Of a stretch of DNA of 64,000 nt, positions 16,801-24,072 are shown piece by piece; the first letter of the stretch is position 1; the number at the start of each line of letters is the position of its first letter. The notes below the pieces were generated by a model. The model ran no database searches. It was not told where the DNA came from and saw only the letters and a program-made list of their open reading frames with translations. The DNA comes from Syntrophaceae bacterium UBA2280 (lineage in GTDB: Bacteria > Desulfobacterota > Syntrophia > Syntrophales > Smithellaceae). The stretch spans positions 1 to 64,000 of the forward strand of contig DDWS01000019.1 of the NCBI GenBank assembly GCA_002347685.1, written 5' to 3'. Position numbers and translations under genes: made by a program.

Positions 16801-17063
16801 TCGACGCCATTGTGGGTGTGCATCCGCTGCAGACGATTGACCGCATCGCTGCGCGGATACCCGTTGCGGGCTGGCTCCTTACCGACGAGAAGGGCCGATT
16901 GATCACGGTGCATTTCAAAGTGGACCAAACCTGGGACAACCCCCGGGTAAGCGCCATTCCGGCGCAATCATTGGCCACGGGAACTCTGAACATCTTCCGG
17001 CGGATTTTCTCATTGCCGGAAAAGCTTGTCACGGACACAGGAGATGTTCTTCTGGGTCGCTGA
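13836..17063 (+). CDS. Large AsmA-like/TamB-YhdP-type envelope protein
   Basis: 1075 aa. An N-terminal signal anchor (IIIILLAVATLLAGALAAGW) is followed by an AsmA-type N-terminal domain (LEAYRNEITSALQDALGRNV, then a VAYEKAHASLTLRAGLSL-like strand). A very long beta-rich repeat region and an AsmA C-terminal signature (FSVLSKIFSILNVSQLLKF, then GVHPLQTIDRIAARIPVAGW) complete it. Relatives (AsmA, TamB, YhdP) form groove-shaped bridges that move phospholipids between inner and outer membrane. The length is close to YhdP/DUF3971 proteins. It is probably anchored in the inner membrane with the bulk in the periplasm. The gene follows the heptamer repeat and ends 32 bp from the convergent ppi gene. 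Confidence 0.85.
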   Translation: MKKRIIIILLAVATLLAGALAAGWFYATHQLARLEAYRNEITSALQDALGRNVAYEKAHASLTLRAGLSLQLDGLVIREKDNSSDWVSVESAFFRVGILPLMIGRVTLREVILDHPRVAISRDREGVFNIGDLLASDAQSKISLMIRKLVVDRGEIVFTDRAAGGDGRVTSFSQLSCRIEPHRWGRPYRIRLDTVMGEGKNDARLSIAGSFTPPSAGDPFSESAFNVTARLTGTDVDHWSPYLKMITPFSELSGRLDMETTLSGRPDHFTARGGITWIKPVLGYPGVFVRPLRPERLEMQYTAKRDGGSFLMDIPRLTADGFSVAARVDLRELASDDPYLVIDASSSALSRGDVASYVPWALIGEDITGFVDEHVPAGTFRLLELKLAGSISRINDMSSPGNEGVLYLQVQADQGVFTVNDDTPSFHDIRGTLELKDRSFHLKGMSARFGQSPCTLDGSISDFAMPGPSVYTAHGRFEPARSEVHWLLGKERISGIDFDGKTTIHLSGKGPADRFEIEADWDLTGAAFAYPGLVEKPASRSSRLTARMVLDEKSLNVTDFEYELLPLTISGSVSFDFDGKTPALLRVRARSLGLADLATMIPGIRGVHPEGILHADFTGRGNLADPGSLRWNGHASFSGVSLKPIEQARAIEGLTGTLTFKGTRLETSRVSGRFGQADVSGSCFVGQLHQPEITCRFESPRLFAADAGLEGEDVVFQNVKGQMALGFDRLRLDRVSLKTGGSVLNLKGEFVFKEKPEINIFVRSPRIDFEDISRLAGLKLPGGKDDPVDGIRLTAKVRVGKLVLERMEMADLVSMFTFEDSRLTVETLEAGVMEGRLKASGVIHLPPEGPARSETAFSLEGASLEQIQHFLDIGDRVITGRLSLSGDLVAEGADIEALKKSATGSIALNAQKGVLKKFSVLSKIFSILNVSQLLKFKLPDMVKDGMPYTAITANLKLDEGVLTSQDSLINSNAMQISAVGKVDFVKEEIDAIVGVHPLQTIDRIAARIPVAGWLLTDEKGRLITVHFKVDQTWDNPRVSAIPAQSLATGTLNIFRRIFSLPEKLVTDTGDVLLGR

Positions 17064-17095
17064 TACAACCGAAGATTTGGCCCCGAGTCTGTTTT

Positions 17096-17998
17096 TTAGT
17101 AGATCTCCACCTTATACTTGTTCTTGAGCCGTTCGAGTTCGCTGTAAATGAACGTTTCGCGGTTCTGATTGTCGATTCTCGTGACCACGTCGTCGCGGAC
17201 GTCCTGGAGTTGCATCTGCCTTTCGGGAATCAGATCGTTTACCAAAACGATATGAAACCCGAAAGGCGTTTTGAAGGGCTTGCTCAGTTCACCCTTTTTC
17301 ATGCTGAAGACCGGTTGGGAGAATTCCGGCACCATCTGTTCGGCCTGGAACAGTCCCAAATCGCCACCGGTGGCTTTCGTTTCCGTGTCGTCCGAGTATT
17401 TTGCGGCAATTTTCTTGAAATTGCCTCCCGCGGCAAGTTCTTTATAGGCTTTTTGTGCCCTGGCTTCGGCCGCTTTCTGCGCGGCGGGTGTCGCGTCCGG
17501 TTTGCATTCAACGAGAATGTGCTGCGCCCGGATGAAAACCGGCGTGAGGTATTCGTTTTTGTGCGCTTCGAAAAAAATTTCAATATCCGTGTCTGTCGGC
17601 GGCGGGATGGATTCAATTGCCTTGTTCATATATGCCTGCAGCAGAATCGAGTTGGTCATGTCATCAATACGGATTGCGATTTCCGGATCCTTGTCCAGCT
17701 TCATTTCCCGGGCTTCCGCGCCGGTGATGAGGACCTGAAGCAGGCTTTCCACGTACTGTTTCTTCTGACCGGGATCCTTGAGCCTTTCTTGAATTTCCGG
17801 CGGGTAGGCTTTGATGCGGATATCCAGTTCACTTTTTGTGATCACCTCACTGCCCCAGCGGGCGACCACGTCCTTTTCCCCGGTGTCGGCCGCGTGTCCC
17901 GTGGCGGCGGGAACGGAAATGAAGGCGGTTGTCACAAGCAGTGCCACGATGAACTCAAGTCTGAAAAAGCATTTCCGTATATTGCTATTCCCTTTCAT
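17096..17998 (-). CDS. Periplasmic PpiC/SurA-type peptidyl-prolyl isomerase
   Basis: 300 aa. It has an N-terminal signal sequence (VALLVTTAFISVPAATGHA), then a SurA-like N domain (VVARWGSEVITKSELDIRIK) and one parvulin rotamase domain from about residue 158. The active region is visible as RAQHILVECK, GGNFKKIAAKYSDD, GGDLGLF and the FKTPFGFHIVLV ending. Such proteins help fold outer-membrane proteins. AAGGAG precedes ATG 17998. The C-terminal helix (FIYSELERLKNKYKVEIY) is typical. It is convergent with the AsmA-like gene. The downstream neighbour in the minus direction is unrelated, so it is probably transcribed alone. Confidence 0.9.
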   Translation of the reverse strand: MKGNSNIRKCFFRLEFIVALLVTTAFISVPAATGHAADTGEKDVVARWGSEVITKSELDIRIKAYPPEIQERLKDPGQKKQYVESLLQVLITGAEAREMKLDKDPEIAIRIDDMTNSILLQAYMNKAIESIPPPTDTDIEIFFEAHKNEYLTPVFIRAQHILVECKPDATPAAQKAAEARAQKAYKELAAGGNFKKIAAKYSDDTETKATGGDLGLFQAEQMVPEFSQPVFSMKKGELSKPFKTPFGFHIVLVNDLIPERQMQLQDVRDDVVTRIDNQNRETFIYSELERLKNKYKVEIY

Positions 17999-18054
17999 AC
18001 CTTGTCTCCTTCATTGTTTTTTTAATGTGTTTGATGCTGCCTCGGGTGGATCAT

Positions 18055-19782
18055 CTAATATTTTTTTCCGGACTGCTTCTTTCGCTTATTGACGAAGAAG
18101 GCTTCGCGGGTTTTGGCGCCGCCGGCGTAACGTTTGTTCGGATAGTCTCCGCGCCCGCCCCGCTGAGCGTAGTCAATTCTGACGCGCCTTTTGGAAAACT
18201 TTTCACTGGCGAACCGGGCGATCAGGACTTCGGCCAACCCTGAGTCCACTTCAAAGTAGGAATTACACAGCTGTACATCCAGATTAGCAATGTTGAGTTT
18301 GGCGATATTGGCCGTCTCCATCAAATAGGCCTGGAGTTTTTTGGGGGTGAATTTTTCCATCTTTCCGAGGTTGACCGACAGACGCGTCAGGCCGATCGAT
18401 TTTACGCTGGTCCGTCCCGTCGCCGGTGCATTTTCTTTTTTTTGCGAAACATTGATATCGGCGGCATCGCGGTAGTAACTCAGGAAACGGTTGAATTCCG
18501 CCGAAACAAAACGTGCGATGATGTCTTCCTTGCTCAGCGATTCGAGTCGTGCAAGCGCGGCCGGCAGAAACCGGTCGATATCCGCGTGCTGAATTTCCGT
18601 GTTTTTGAGTTTTTCCACCAGATGCAGCAGTTGCTTTTCGCAGACTTCCATGCCAGTGGGAATTTTCGCCTGTAGAAATTTTTTGCCGATCTGCTTTTCC
18701 ATCTGGCCGATGCGGAACGTTTCCCGAATGCCGACGATGACGATCGAAATGCCCGATTTGCCCGCGCGTCCCGTCCGTCCGCTGCGGTGGGTGTAATTTT
18801 CCACGTCGTCGGGCAGATTGTAGTTGATGATGTGCGTCAGATCGCTTACATCGATGCCGCGCGCTGCCACATCGGTGGCGACCAGCAGCTGAATATTCCG
18901 GTTCCGAAACCGATTCATGACCGAATCCCGCTGGGCCTGCGAAAGGTCTCCGTGCAGCGCGTCGGCGTTGTAGCCGTCCTTCATGAGCGAGTCTGCCACC
19001 TCCTGGGTTTCCGTCCGCGTTCGGCAGAAAACGATCGCGTAAATGTCGGGATTAAAGTCGGCAATGCGTTTGAGCGCAAGATAACGGTCTTTGGCGTGCA
19101 CGACATAATACTGGTGAGAGACGTTTTCCGCGCCGGTGTTTCTGCTGCCGACGGTGATTTCCGCGGGCTTCTTCATGTAGCTATGCGCGATGGCTTCTAT
19201 TCCGCGCGGCATGGTGGCGGAAAACAGCAGTACCCTTTTGTCTGCGGGCGTGGAAGCTAAAACCGCGTTGAGTTCTTCCTTGAATCCCATGTTGAGCATT
19301 TCGTCGGCTTCATCGAGCACCAGCCAGCGGATACCGGACACATTCACTTTTTTCCGGTTGAGCATGTCGAGCATTCTGCCCGGTGTAGCCACCACGATCT
19401 GCGCGCCTGCGGCCACCTGACGCATCTGGATGAGGATGTTAGCGCCGCCATAAATCGGCACGATGTTTAAGTTTTCGACATACTTGGCCATCTGGGTCAG
19501 ATCATCGGTGATCTGAAGGCACAGCTCCCTGGTGGGGGCCAAAATGAGCGCCTGGGTCTGTTTGCTGGCCGTGTTGATCTGCTGGATGATCGGGATGCCG
19601 AAGGCAGCGGTCTTGCCGGTGCCTGTATGCGCCATGGCGACGAGGTCCCTGTTATGATCGAGCAAAAATGGAATCACTTCCTGCTGGATAGGCATCGGGG
19701 TTTCAAATCCCATCTCGACGAGTGCCTTTTGAATTTTCTTATCGATTCCCGATTCGCTAAAGGTGGTCATTTTGGTGCTCAT
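18055..19782 (-). CDS. deaD: DEAD-box RNA helicase (DeaD/CsdA type)
   Basis: 575 aa. All helicase motifs are visible: Q motif (FETPMPIQQEVIP), Walker A AHTGTGKT (51-58), PTRELCLQI, TPGRMLD, DEAD (within LVLDEADEML), SAT, and HRSGRTGRAGKSG for motif VI. A C-terminal DbpA-type RNA-binding domain (about 480-555, including LTRLSVNLGKMEKFTPKKLQ) and a basic Arg/Gly/Lys-rich tail are present. It unwinds structured RNA in ribosome assembly and mRNA decay, often cold-induced. DeaD fits better than SrmB or RhlE because of this C-terminal domain. Between this gene and the next upstream gene (19783-20053) I see a T-rich stretch and no certain gene. Confidence 0.93.
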   Translation of the reverse strand: MSTKMTTFSESGIDKKIQKALVEMGFETPMPIQQEVIPFLLDHNRDLVAMAHTGTGKTAAFGIPIIQQINTASKQTQALILAPTRELCLQITDDLTQMAKYVENLNIVPIYGGANILIQMRQVAAGAQIVVATPGRMLDMLNRKKVNVSGIRWLVLDEADEMLNMGFKEELNAVLASTPADKRVLLFSATMPRGIEAIAHSYMKKPAEITVGSRNTGAENVSHQYYVVHAKDRYLALKRIADFNPDIYAIVFCRTRTETQEVADSLMKDGYNADALHGDLSQAQRDSVMNRFRNRNIQLLVATDVAARGIDVSDLTHIINYNLPDDVENYTHRSGRTGRAGKSGISIVIVGIRETFRIGQMEKQIGKKFLQAKIPTGMEVCEKQLLHLVEKLKNTEIQHADIDRFLPAALARLESLSKEDIIARFVSAEFNRFLSYYRDAADINVSQKKENAPATGRTSVKSIGLTRLSVNLGKMEKFTPKKLQAYLMETANIAKLNIANLDVQLCNSYFEVDSGLAEVLIARFASEKFSKRRVRIDYAQRGGRGDYPNKRYAGGAKTREAFFVNKRKKQSGKKY

Positions 19783-20053
19783 GGTGCAACCTTGCTTTCT
19801 TCGTTTTATGGCTTTGTGTTAAAAAATTATTTTTTTTGTTTTTGTGATTATATCTTATCGCCGGATTCCACAAGCAGGATTTTTACAGGTCTTCTGGTGA
19901 CAATCACATCATGGAACGCGTAAAGCAGCGTTTTGCGACGGTCCTTCACTTGTGCGCGGGAATAAATAGCAGGTTCGGAGCCGGGGGGGGCTGCGCGCAG
20001 ACAGATGACTTCCGGGTGATGGCCGTCCGGAAGAGCCGCTGCCGTGTTTCGGA

Positions 20054-21097
20054 TTATTTCAGCCGCTTTTCTCTGCGGGCGCGAATTTTGCGCCAGGCGG
20101 GATGGCGTCTTGCGGCCATGCGGACGATAAGGCTGCCCATCTGCCCGTAATTCACACCCGCCGCTTCGGCTGAACACGCCATGCTGGCGTCACTCGATAT
20201 GTCTGCATTGGGGTTGACATCCAGCACATAAAACACACCATTGAGCAGACGGATGTCCATGCGCGCATAGTCGCGGCAGCCGATGGCGCGGTAAGCGTTT
20301 TCGCAAACCAGATTGAGCGACTTTACTTCCTCCTCCGTCAGGGGTGCGGGCAGCAGGGTTTCAATTTTTTCGTAATGCCTGGAACCGGGAAGAAACTTGG
20401 AGTCGTAAGTGCACAAACGGTCCTTGACGTCTGTGAAAAACGAAAAGTCCATTTCCGCGGGCGGCAGCACGGTCAAATTATCGTTGCCCCAGACCGAGAC
20501 GTGAAATTCACGGCCGTCAATGAACTCTTCGACCAGCGCCGGTTGCTGATAGGTTCTTAAGATATAGGCAATGCGGTTTCGTAATTCCGTTTTATTGAGC
20601 ACCACCGCTTCCGGGGTAATTCCCGCGGAGCTGTGCTCATTCATCGGTTTGACAATGGCCGGGAAGCTTTTCCAGTCCGCGGGGTCAGGGGTGTGGAAGA
20701 TGTGCCATGCGGGTGTGGGGATGAGCGCCTGATCGAGCAGGACTTTGACGCGAAATTTATCCTGGGACAGCGCCAGGGTTTCGGAATCCGCGCCGGTGAA
20801 TGTGTAGCCAAGCATTTCGAGACGCTTGGCCGCCAACCATTCACTGTGACCCAGTCCGGGAAGCGATTCACACCAGTTGAAAATAATACATTCGGCCGGG
20901 TCGAAGTCCTCGAGGCAACTGCCGAGATCGTCGTTGGCGACAGGGACAAGCACGGCGGGGTGTCCTGTGCAGGTCAAAGCGTCGCCGAGTTCGGAAGTCA
21001 ACCTGCCCACTTCGTCTTTTTCTTCTTGCGTCCAGTCCGGATCGACGTTGTATAAAACCACCACCGGAATTTTCGCGGGCGCAATGTCCATCGGCAC
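20054..21097 (-). CDS. D-alanine-D-alanine ligase-like ATP-grasp protein
   Basis: 347 aa from GTG 21097, which has GGAGGT six bases upstream; an ATG two codons later is equally possible. A longer open frame to 21169 lacks such a site. The fold is that of D-Ala-D-Ala ligase: an N-terminal Rossmann part (VVLYNVDPDW ... LVPVANDDLGSCL), the central VKPMNEHSSAGI and LVEEFIDGREFHVSVWG, and the ATP/Mg site YARMDIRLLNGVFYVLDVNPNADIS near the C-terminus. The chemistry is carboxylate-amine ligation, but the residues that define D-Ala are not obvious. It may couple another peptide or amino acid. It stands alone. Confidence 0.82.
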   Translation of the reverse strand: MPMDIAPAKIPVVVLYNVDPDWTQEEKDEVGRLTSELGDALTCTGHPAVLVPVANDDLGSCLEDFDPAECIIFNWCESLPGLGHSEWLAAKRLEMLGYTFTGADSETLALSQDKFRVKVLLDQALIPTPAWHIFHTPDPADWKSFPAIVKPMNEHSSAGITPEAVVLNKTELRNRIAYILRTYQQPALVEEFIDGREFHVSVWGNDNLTVLPPAEMDFSFFTDVKDRLCTYDSKFLPGSRHYEKIETLLPAPLTEEEVKSLNLVCENAYRAIGCRDYARMDIRLLNGVFYVLDVNPNADISSDASMACSAEAAGVNYGQMGSLIVRMAARRHPAWRKIRARREKRLK

Positions 21098-21218
21098 TGC
21101 CTCACCTCCGCCACTTATCTTGCTTCGATACCCTCCCGCACGCCTTTTTTGCGTGTCATGGCTATTCAATATACATTTTTTTAAAAATATTCCAAGAAAT
21201 CATTTTCGTTTATTGCAT

Positions 21219-22004
21219 TCAGACGGTGATCATCCCTTCCATGTACAAAACGGCGCGGCCGGAAATCCTGACGCGCTCGCCCATGTAGCGGCAATATAGC
21301 TCTCCGCCGCGCGCCGATACCTGTCGCGCGTGCAGTTCGTTTTTTCCCAGTTTCCGCGCCCAGTAGGGCGCAAGCACGGTGTGCGACGACCCTGTGACGG
21401 GATCTTCATCGATGCCGACCCGGGGCGCGAAAAACCGTGAGACGAAGTCGCATTGATCTCCCCGGGCCGTAACAATGATTCCCCGGCAGTCGATTTTGGC
21501 AAGTGCGGCCATATCGGGTACGATCTTGCGGACCGTTGTTTCCGAGTCGAGCACGACCAGCAGGTCCTCTTCGGAGTTCAGCACTTCCGGGTTCTTGATG
21601 CCCAGTGCAGCGGTGATGCCTGCGGCCGCGGGGTATGTCCGGGCGGGCCGGGCCGGGAAATCCATTTCAAAGAGATCGTTTTTCCGGCTCACCGGCAGCT
21701 CACCGCTGAAGCGCGTGACGAACCGGATGCTTTCCTGGAGCCACTGTTTGCATTCAAAAAGAACATAAGCGGCGGCAAGCGTCGCGTGGCCACAGAGTTT
21801 GACTTCTGTTCGCGGCGTGAACCAGCAAAGTTCGACGGCCGATCCCTGCCGCACCAGAAAGGCGGTTTCCGACAGATTGTTTTCGGCGGCGATGGCCTGG
21901 AGAATATTTTCCTCCGGCCATTTTTCCAGAAGACAAACGGCCGCCGGATTGCCTGAAAAGACTTTTGAGGTGAACGCGTCCACCTGATACAGAGGGATTT
22001 CCAT
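21219..22004 (-). CDS. PhzF-family isomerase/epimerase
   Basis: 261 aa, a typical length. Two related halves of a diaminopimelate-epimerase-like fold are seen. PhzF landmarks are VDAFTSKVFSGNPAAVCLL at the N-terminus, NNLSETAFLV with the catalytic Glu, FTPRTEVKLCGHATLAAAYVL, and the second-half GIDEDPVTGSSHTVLAPYW. The family isomerises small substrates; only PhzF itself acts in phenazine synthesis, and no phenazine genes are nearby. It ends just before the ATP-grasp gene promoter region and lies 17 bp after the TraB-like gene, so the two are probably co-transcribed. Confidence 0.9.
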   Translation of the reverse strand: MEIPLYQVDAFTSKVFSGNPAAVCLLEKWPEENILQAIAAENNLSETAFLVRQGSAVELCWFTPRTEVKLCGHATLAAAYVLFECKQWLQESIRFVTRFSGELPVSRKNDLFEMDFPARPARTYPAAAGITAALGIKNPEVLNSEEDLLVVLDSETTVRKIVPDMAALAKIDCRGIIVTARGDQCDFVSRFFAPRVGIDEDPVTGSSHTVLAPYWARKLGKNELHARQVSARGGELYCRYMGERVRISGRAVLYMEGMITV

Positions 22005-22021
22005 AGGGCTGTCCGATCCTG

Positions 22022-22909
22022 TTATTTCAGTTTGTCAACCCGATAGCCGCGGTTGCGCAGAAGATCGACCACACTGTCTTTGCCTGCCAGATGCGCCACC
22101 CCGACAATCACCATCGTATTTTGATTTCCCCGGATATACTTTTCAATGCTGCTGATCCATTTCCGGTTGCGGTCAACGATCAGGGCAAAATACAGTTGCG
22201 GATAGTTTTTGAGTTCGCGAAGGCTGAACGCTTCGATACCTGCCTCGTCGCCCATGCGCCAGGCCTTGAGAATGCCTTCGACCTTCGCGTCGAGATCGCG
22301 AAGGTCGTCGAGTGTTTCGAGGACCTGTGCGTTGCCCATGCTGCTGTCCATCATCGCCAGAAATGCGATTTGATCGTCTGCTGTTTCCAGGCCGCCCGAA
22401 GATTTTCCGTCCCTCAGCGCTTTTTGATAAAAGTGCTGATCGACACCGTAGGCCGGATCCACGCCGATTCTTGCCATTTCCTGGAGGGTCAGCATCATTG
22501 ACAGCATCCAGGGACGAAACAGCTGGTATTGTTCAAACGGATAGCCCCGCTCTTTGCAGAAAGCGGCCGCTTTCGCGTAAACCTCCGGCGTCAGGTGATT
22601 CTTCAGCGTCGTGCCGTCGGTCAGGGCGGCAACACGCATCAGCTTTTGCAGATATTCCGGCGTCTCCATATCGCCCGGCGGCGCTTCAAAGACGATGCTG
22701 CCGGAATTTTTGTAGGCCAGATCAAACTCGGCAGGCAGCGGGTGATCGGAAGCCCGCAGCACATGAGAGGATCCGGCCAGATACACGACGGCCTTCGGTC
22801 CTTTGACCACCCAGACGGAACTTTCCGGCCGCGCGACCGGGGCAAAGCCCGCGGCGATAAAAGCGATAAGGAAAAGCGCTGCGGATACCCGAACGACAAA
22901 ACGATTCAT
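22022..22909 (-). CDS. TraB/GumN family protein with signal peptide
   Basis: 295 aa. An N-terminal export signal (VSAALFLIAFIAAGFAPVA) precedes the TraB/PrgY/GumN fold. Typical segments are VYLAGSSHVLRASDHPLP, GVDQHFYQKAL, LETADDQIAFLAMM, and the closing RNRKWISSIEKYI with NTMVIVGVAHLAGKDSVVDLL. Members are erythromycin-esterase/Tiki-like presumed metalloproteases that use conserved His and Glu residues; the His of GSSH and of VGVAH are present. Substrates are unknown in bacteria. AAGGAGG lies 7 nt before ATG 22909. It leads a probable two-gene unit with the PhzF gene. Confidence 0.87.
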   Translation of the reverse strand: MNRFVVRVSAALFLIAFIAAGFAPVARPESSVWVVKGPKAVVYLAGSSHVLRASDHPLPAEFDLAYKNSGSIVFEAPPGDMETPEYLQKLMRVAALTDGTTLKNHLTPEVYAKAAAFCKERGYPFEQYQLFRPWMLSMMLTLQEMARIGVDPAYGVDQHFYQKALRDGKSSGGLETADDQIAFLAMMDSSMGNAQVLETLDDLRDLDAKVEGILKAWRMGDEAGIEAFSLRELKNYPQLYFALIVDRNRKWISSIEKYIRGNQNTMVIVGVAHLAGKDSVVDLLRNRGYRVDKLK

Positions 22910-22960
22910 GAAAGGGAACCTCCTTCATTGAAGTGCGAAGATAATCGAGCAAGCCAAAAA

Positions 22961-23401
22961 TCACATGAGGGCTTCCACGATTTCCACCGCGTCACGCACG
23001 CAGGGCCGGCAAATATTATCGAAACATTCACTGTCCTTGAAATGATGTTGCCCTTGAGAGGCGGTTAGATCGCAGCCGGACAGCAGTTCCCGGCAAATAC
23101 AGGATCCGTGGAGAGAGGAAAAGCGCGTCAGAAGCTCTCTTGTTTTGGCGTAAACCATTTCCGTAGCTTGACGATCTTCTTTTTCGCCGCGGCCGAACAG
23201 TGCGCCAAGCGCCAGAATGCCCCCGGTGACCGCCCCGCAAACTTCGCCTTTGCGTCCCATCCCCGCGCCGAATCCGCAGGCGAGTTTCAGGGCAAGATCG
23301 GGGGACAGGTTCGTCTTGTCGCAGAAAGAAAACAAAACGGACTGGGCACAATTGTACCCTTCAATAAATTTTGCATCTGCAATCCCGGATCGTGCGGACA
23401 T
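22961..23401 (-). CDS. C_GCAxxG_C_C family redox protein
   Basis: 146 aa from ATG 23401, chosen for GGGAG five bases upstream. The family signature is visible: NCAQSVL, then CGFGAGMGRKGEVCGAVTGG, and later paired cysteines (CICRELLSGC, SECFDNICRPC). The cysteines probably bind a metal or cycle between thiol and disulphide; many members carry a C-terminal CX2C. The function is unknown, although the family is common in anaerobes and often lies near redox or metal genes. It is transcribed away from the marR-hgcAB operon, with about 200 bp shared between the two promoters. Confidence 0.85.
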   Translation of the reverse strand: MSARSGIADAKFIEGYNCAQSVLFSFCDKTNLSPDLALKLACGFGAGMGRKGEVCGAVTGGILALGALFGRGEKEDRQATEMVYAKTRELLTRFSSLHGSCICRELLSGCDLTASQGQHHFKDSECFDNICRPCVRDAVEIVEALM

Positions 23402-23520
23402 AAACACTCCCATTATTGTTTAGTTCTTCTAACGGATGCACATTAGCATTTTTGTTAAGAAAATAAAACGCCTGTTATGTATCCTTTTTTATTGGAGAAG
23501 AAATCCGCTTTAAAGTGATC

Positions 23521-23555
23521 TTGAAACTTGAAACATGCAACTTTGAACTTTGAAC
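23521..23555. repeat. Heptanucleotide repeat (TTGAAAC)n upstream of marR-hgcAB
   Basis: Five 7-mers read ttgaaac, ttgaaac, atgcaac, tttgaac, tttgaac. The unit is the reverse complement of the heptamer at 13737-13790. The run ends 9 bp before the -35 box of the next promoter. Confidence 0.75.
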
Positions 23556-23564
23556 AATCTCGGC

Positions 23565-23592
23565 TTGACAAACCGGCAGATAGTTGTATATT
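23565..23592 (+). promoter_or_regulatory. Sigma-70-type promoter of marR-hgcA-hgcB
   Basis: The -35 box TTGACA (23565-23570) is a perfect consensus. The -10 box TATATT (23587-23592) is 16 bp away, or ATATTA at 17 bp. Transcription should begin at about 23599, only some three bases before the regulator's ATG (23602). The mRNA would then be essentially leaderless, which agrees with the lack of a ribosome site there. Confidence 0.7.
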
Positions 23593-23597
23593 ACAAC
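23583..23597. promoter_or_regulatory. Palindromic operator over the -10 box
   Basis: GTTGTATATTACAAC has perfect five-base arms (GTTGT and ACAAC) and covers the -10 box. The size and AT-rich centre fit a MarR-family dimer site, so it is probably the autoregulatory operator of the next gene. This is inference. Confidence 0.6.
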
Positions 23598-23601
23598 CAA
23601 T

Positions 23602-24063
23602 ATGAGAAAAAACGGACAAACAGATCATAAAATGCTGGAATTGATGACCGGTCTGGTCAAGGCGACGCGATTTTGCCGCCAGGATGAGGCTTTTTGCGAA
23701 GGCGTCACCTTTCACCAGTTTCTAATCCTCGACGCCCTGGCCCCAAGAGAGTCTCTGCCTATGTCGGTTCTTCATGAGCATCTGGCGGTTGCCAAAAGCA
23801 CCACCACGAGGCTTGTCGGACCGCTGGTGAAAAAGGGGCTGGTGAAGCGCTTGAAAGACCCGGGGGATGCAAGAGCTGTGCGTCTGTCGCTCACACGGGA
23901 GGGTTTACACGTTCATAAAGATGTTAAAATTTGCATTTCGGGGTTTCTAGGCCGTGTTTTCAACAACCTGCCCGCATGCAAAAGAGACGATACGCTCAAA
24001 GCGGTCGGCACATTTATTGGTGCAATGCAAAAAACCGTCCGTGACGAAAAATGCTGTGTATAG
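23602..24063 (+). CDS. Cysteine-rich MarR-family regulator linked to hgcAB
   Basis: 153 aa from ATG 23602. The winged helix-turn-helix is plain: SVLHEHLAVAKSTTTRLVGPLVKKG (recognition helix around 60-80), then the wing VKRLKDPGDARAVRLSLTREG, a hallmark of MarR proteins. Flanking helices would form the dimer. Six cysteines (25, 32, 111, 126 and the C-terminal pair 151-152) are unusual for the family and suggest sensing of a thiophilic metal, arsenic or redox state. The gene is 9 bp upstream of hgcA and surely co-transcribed. Known hgcAB operons are sometimes preceded by ArsR-like regulators; a MarR type would be a different solution. It has a near-leaderless start. Confidence 0.85.
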   Translation: MRKNGQTDHKMLELMTGLVKATRFCRQDEAFCEGVTFHQFLILDALAPRESLPMSVLHEHLAVAKSTTTRLVGPLVKKGLVKRLKDPGDARAVRLSLTREGLHVHKDVKICISGFLGRVFNNLPACKRDDTLKAVGTFIGAMQKTVRDEKCCV

Positions 24064-24072
24064 GGAGATGAA

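Noticed and set aside
19848..20053. Protein-like minus-strand frame after the ATP-grasp gene
   Set aside because: Composition looks coding, but there is no start codon after the ATP-grasp stop, and no family is recognised.
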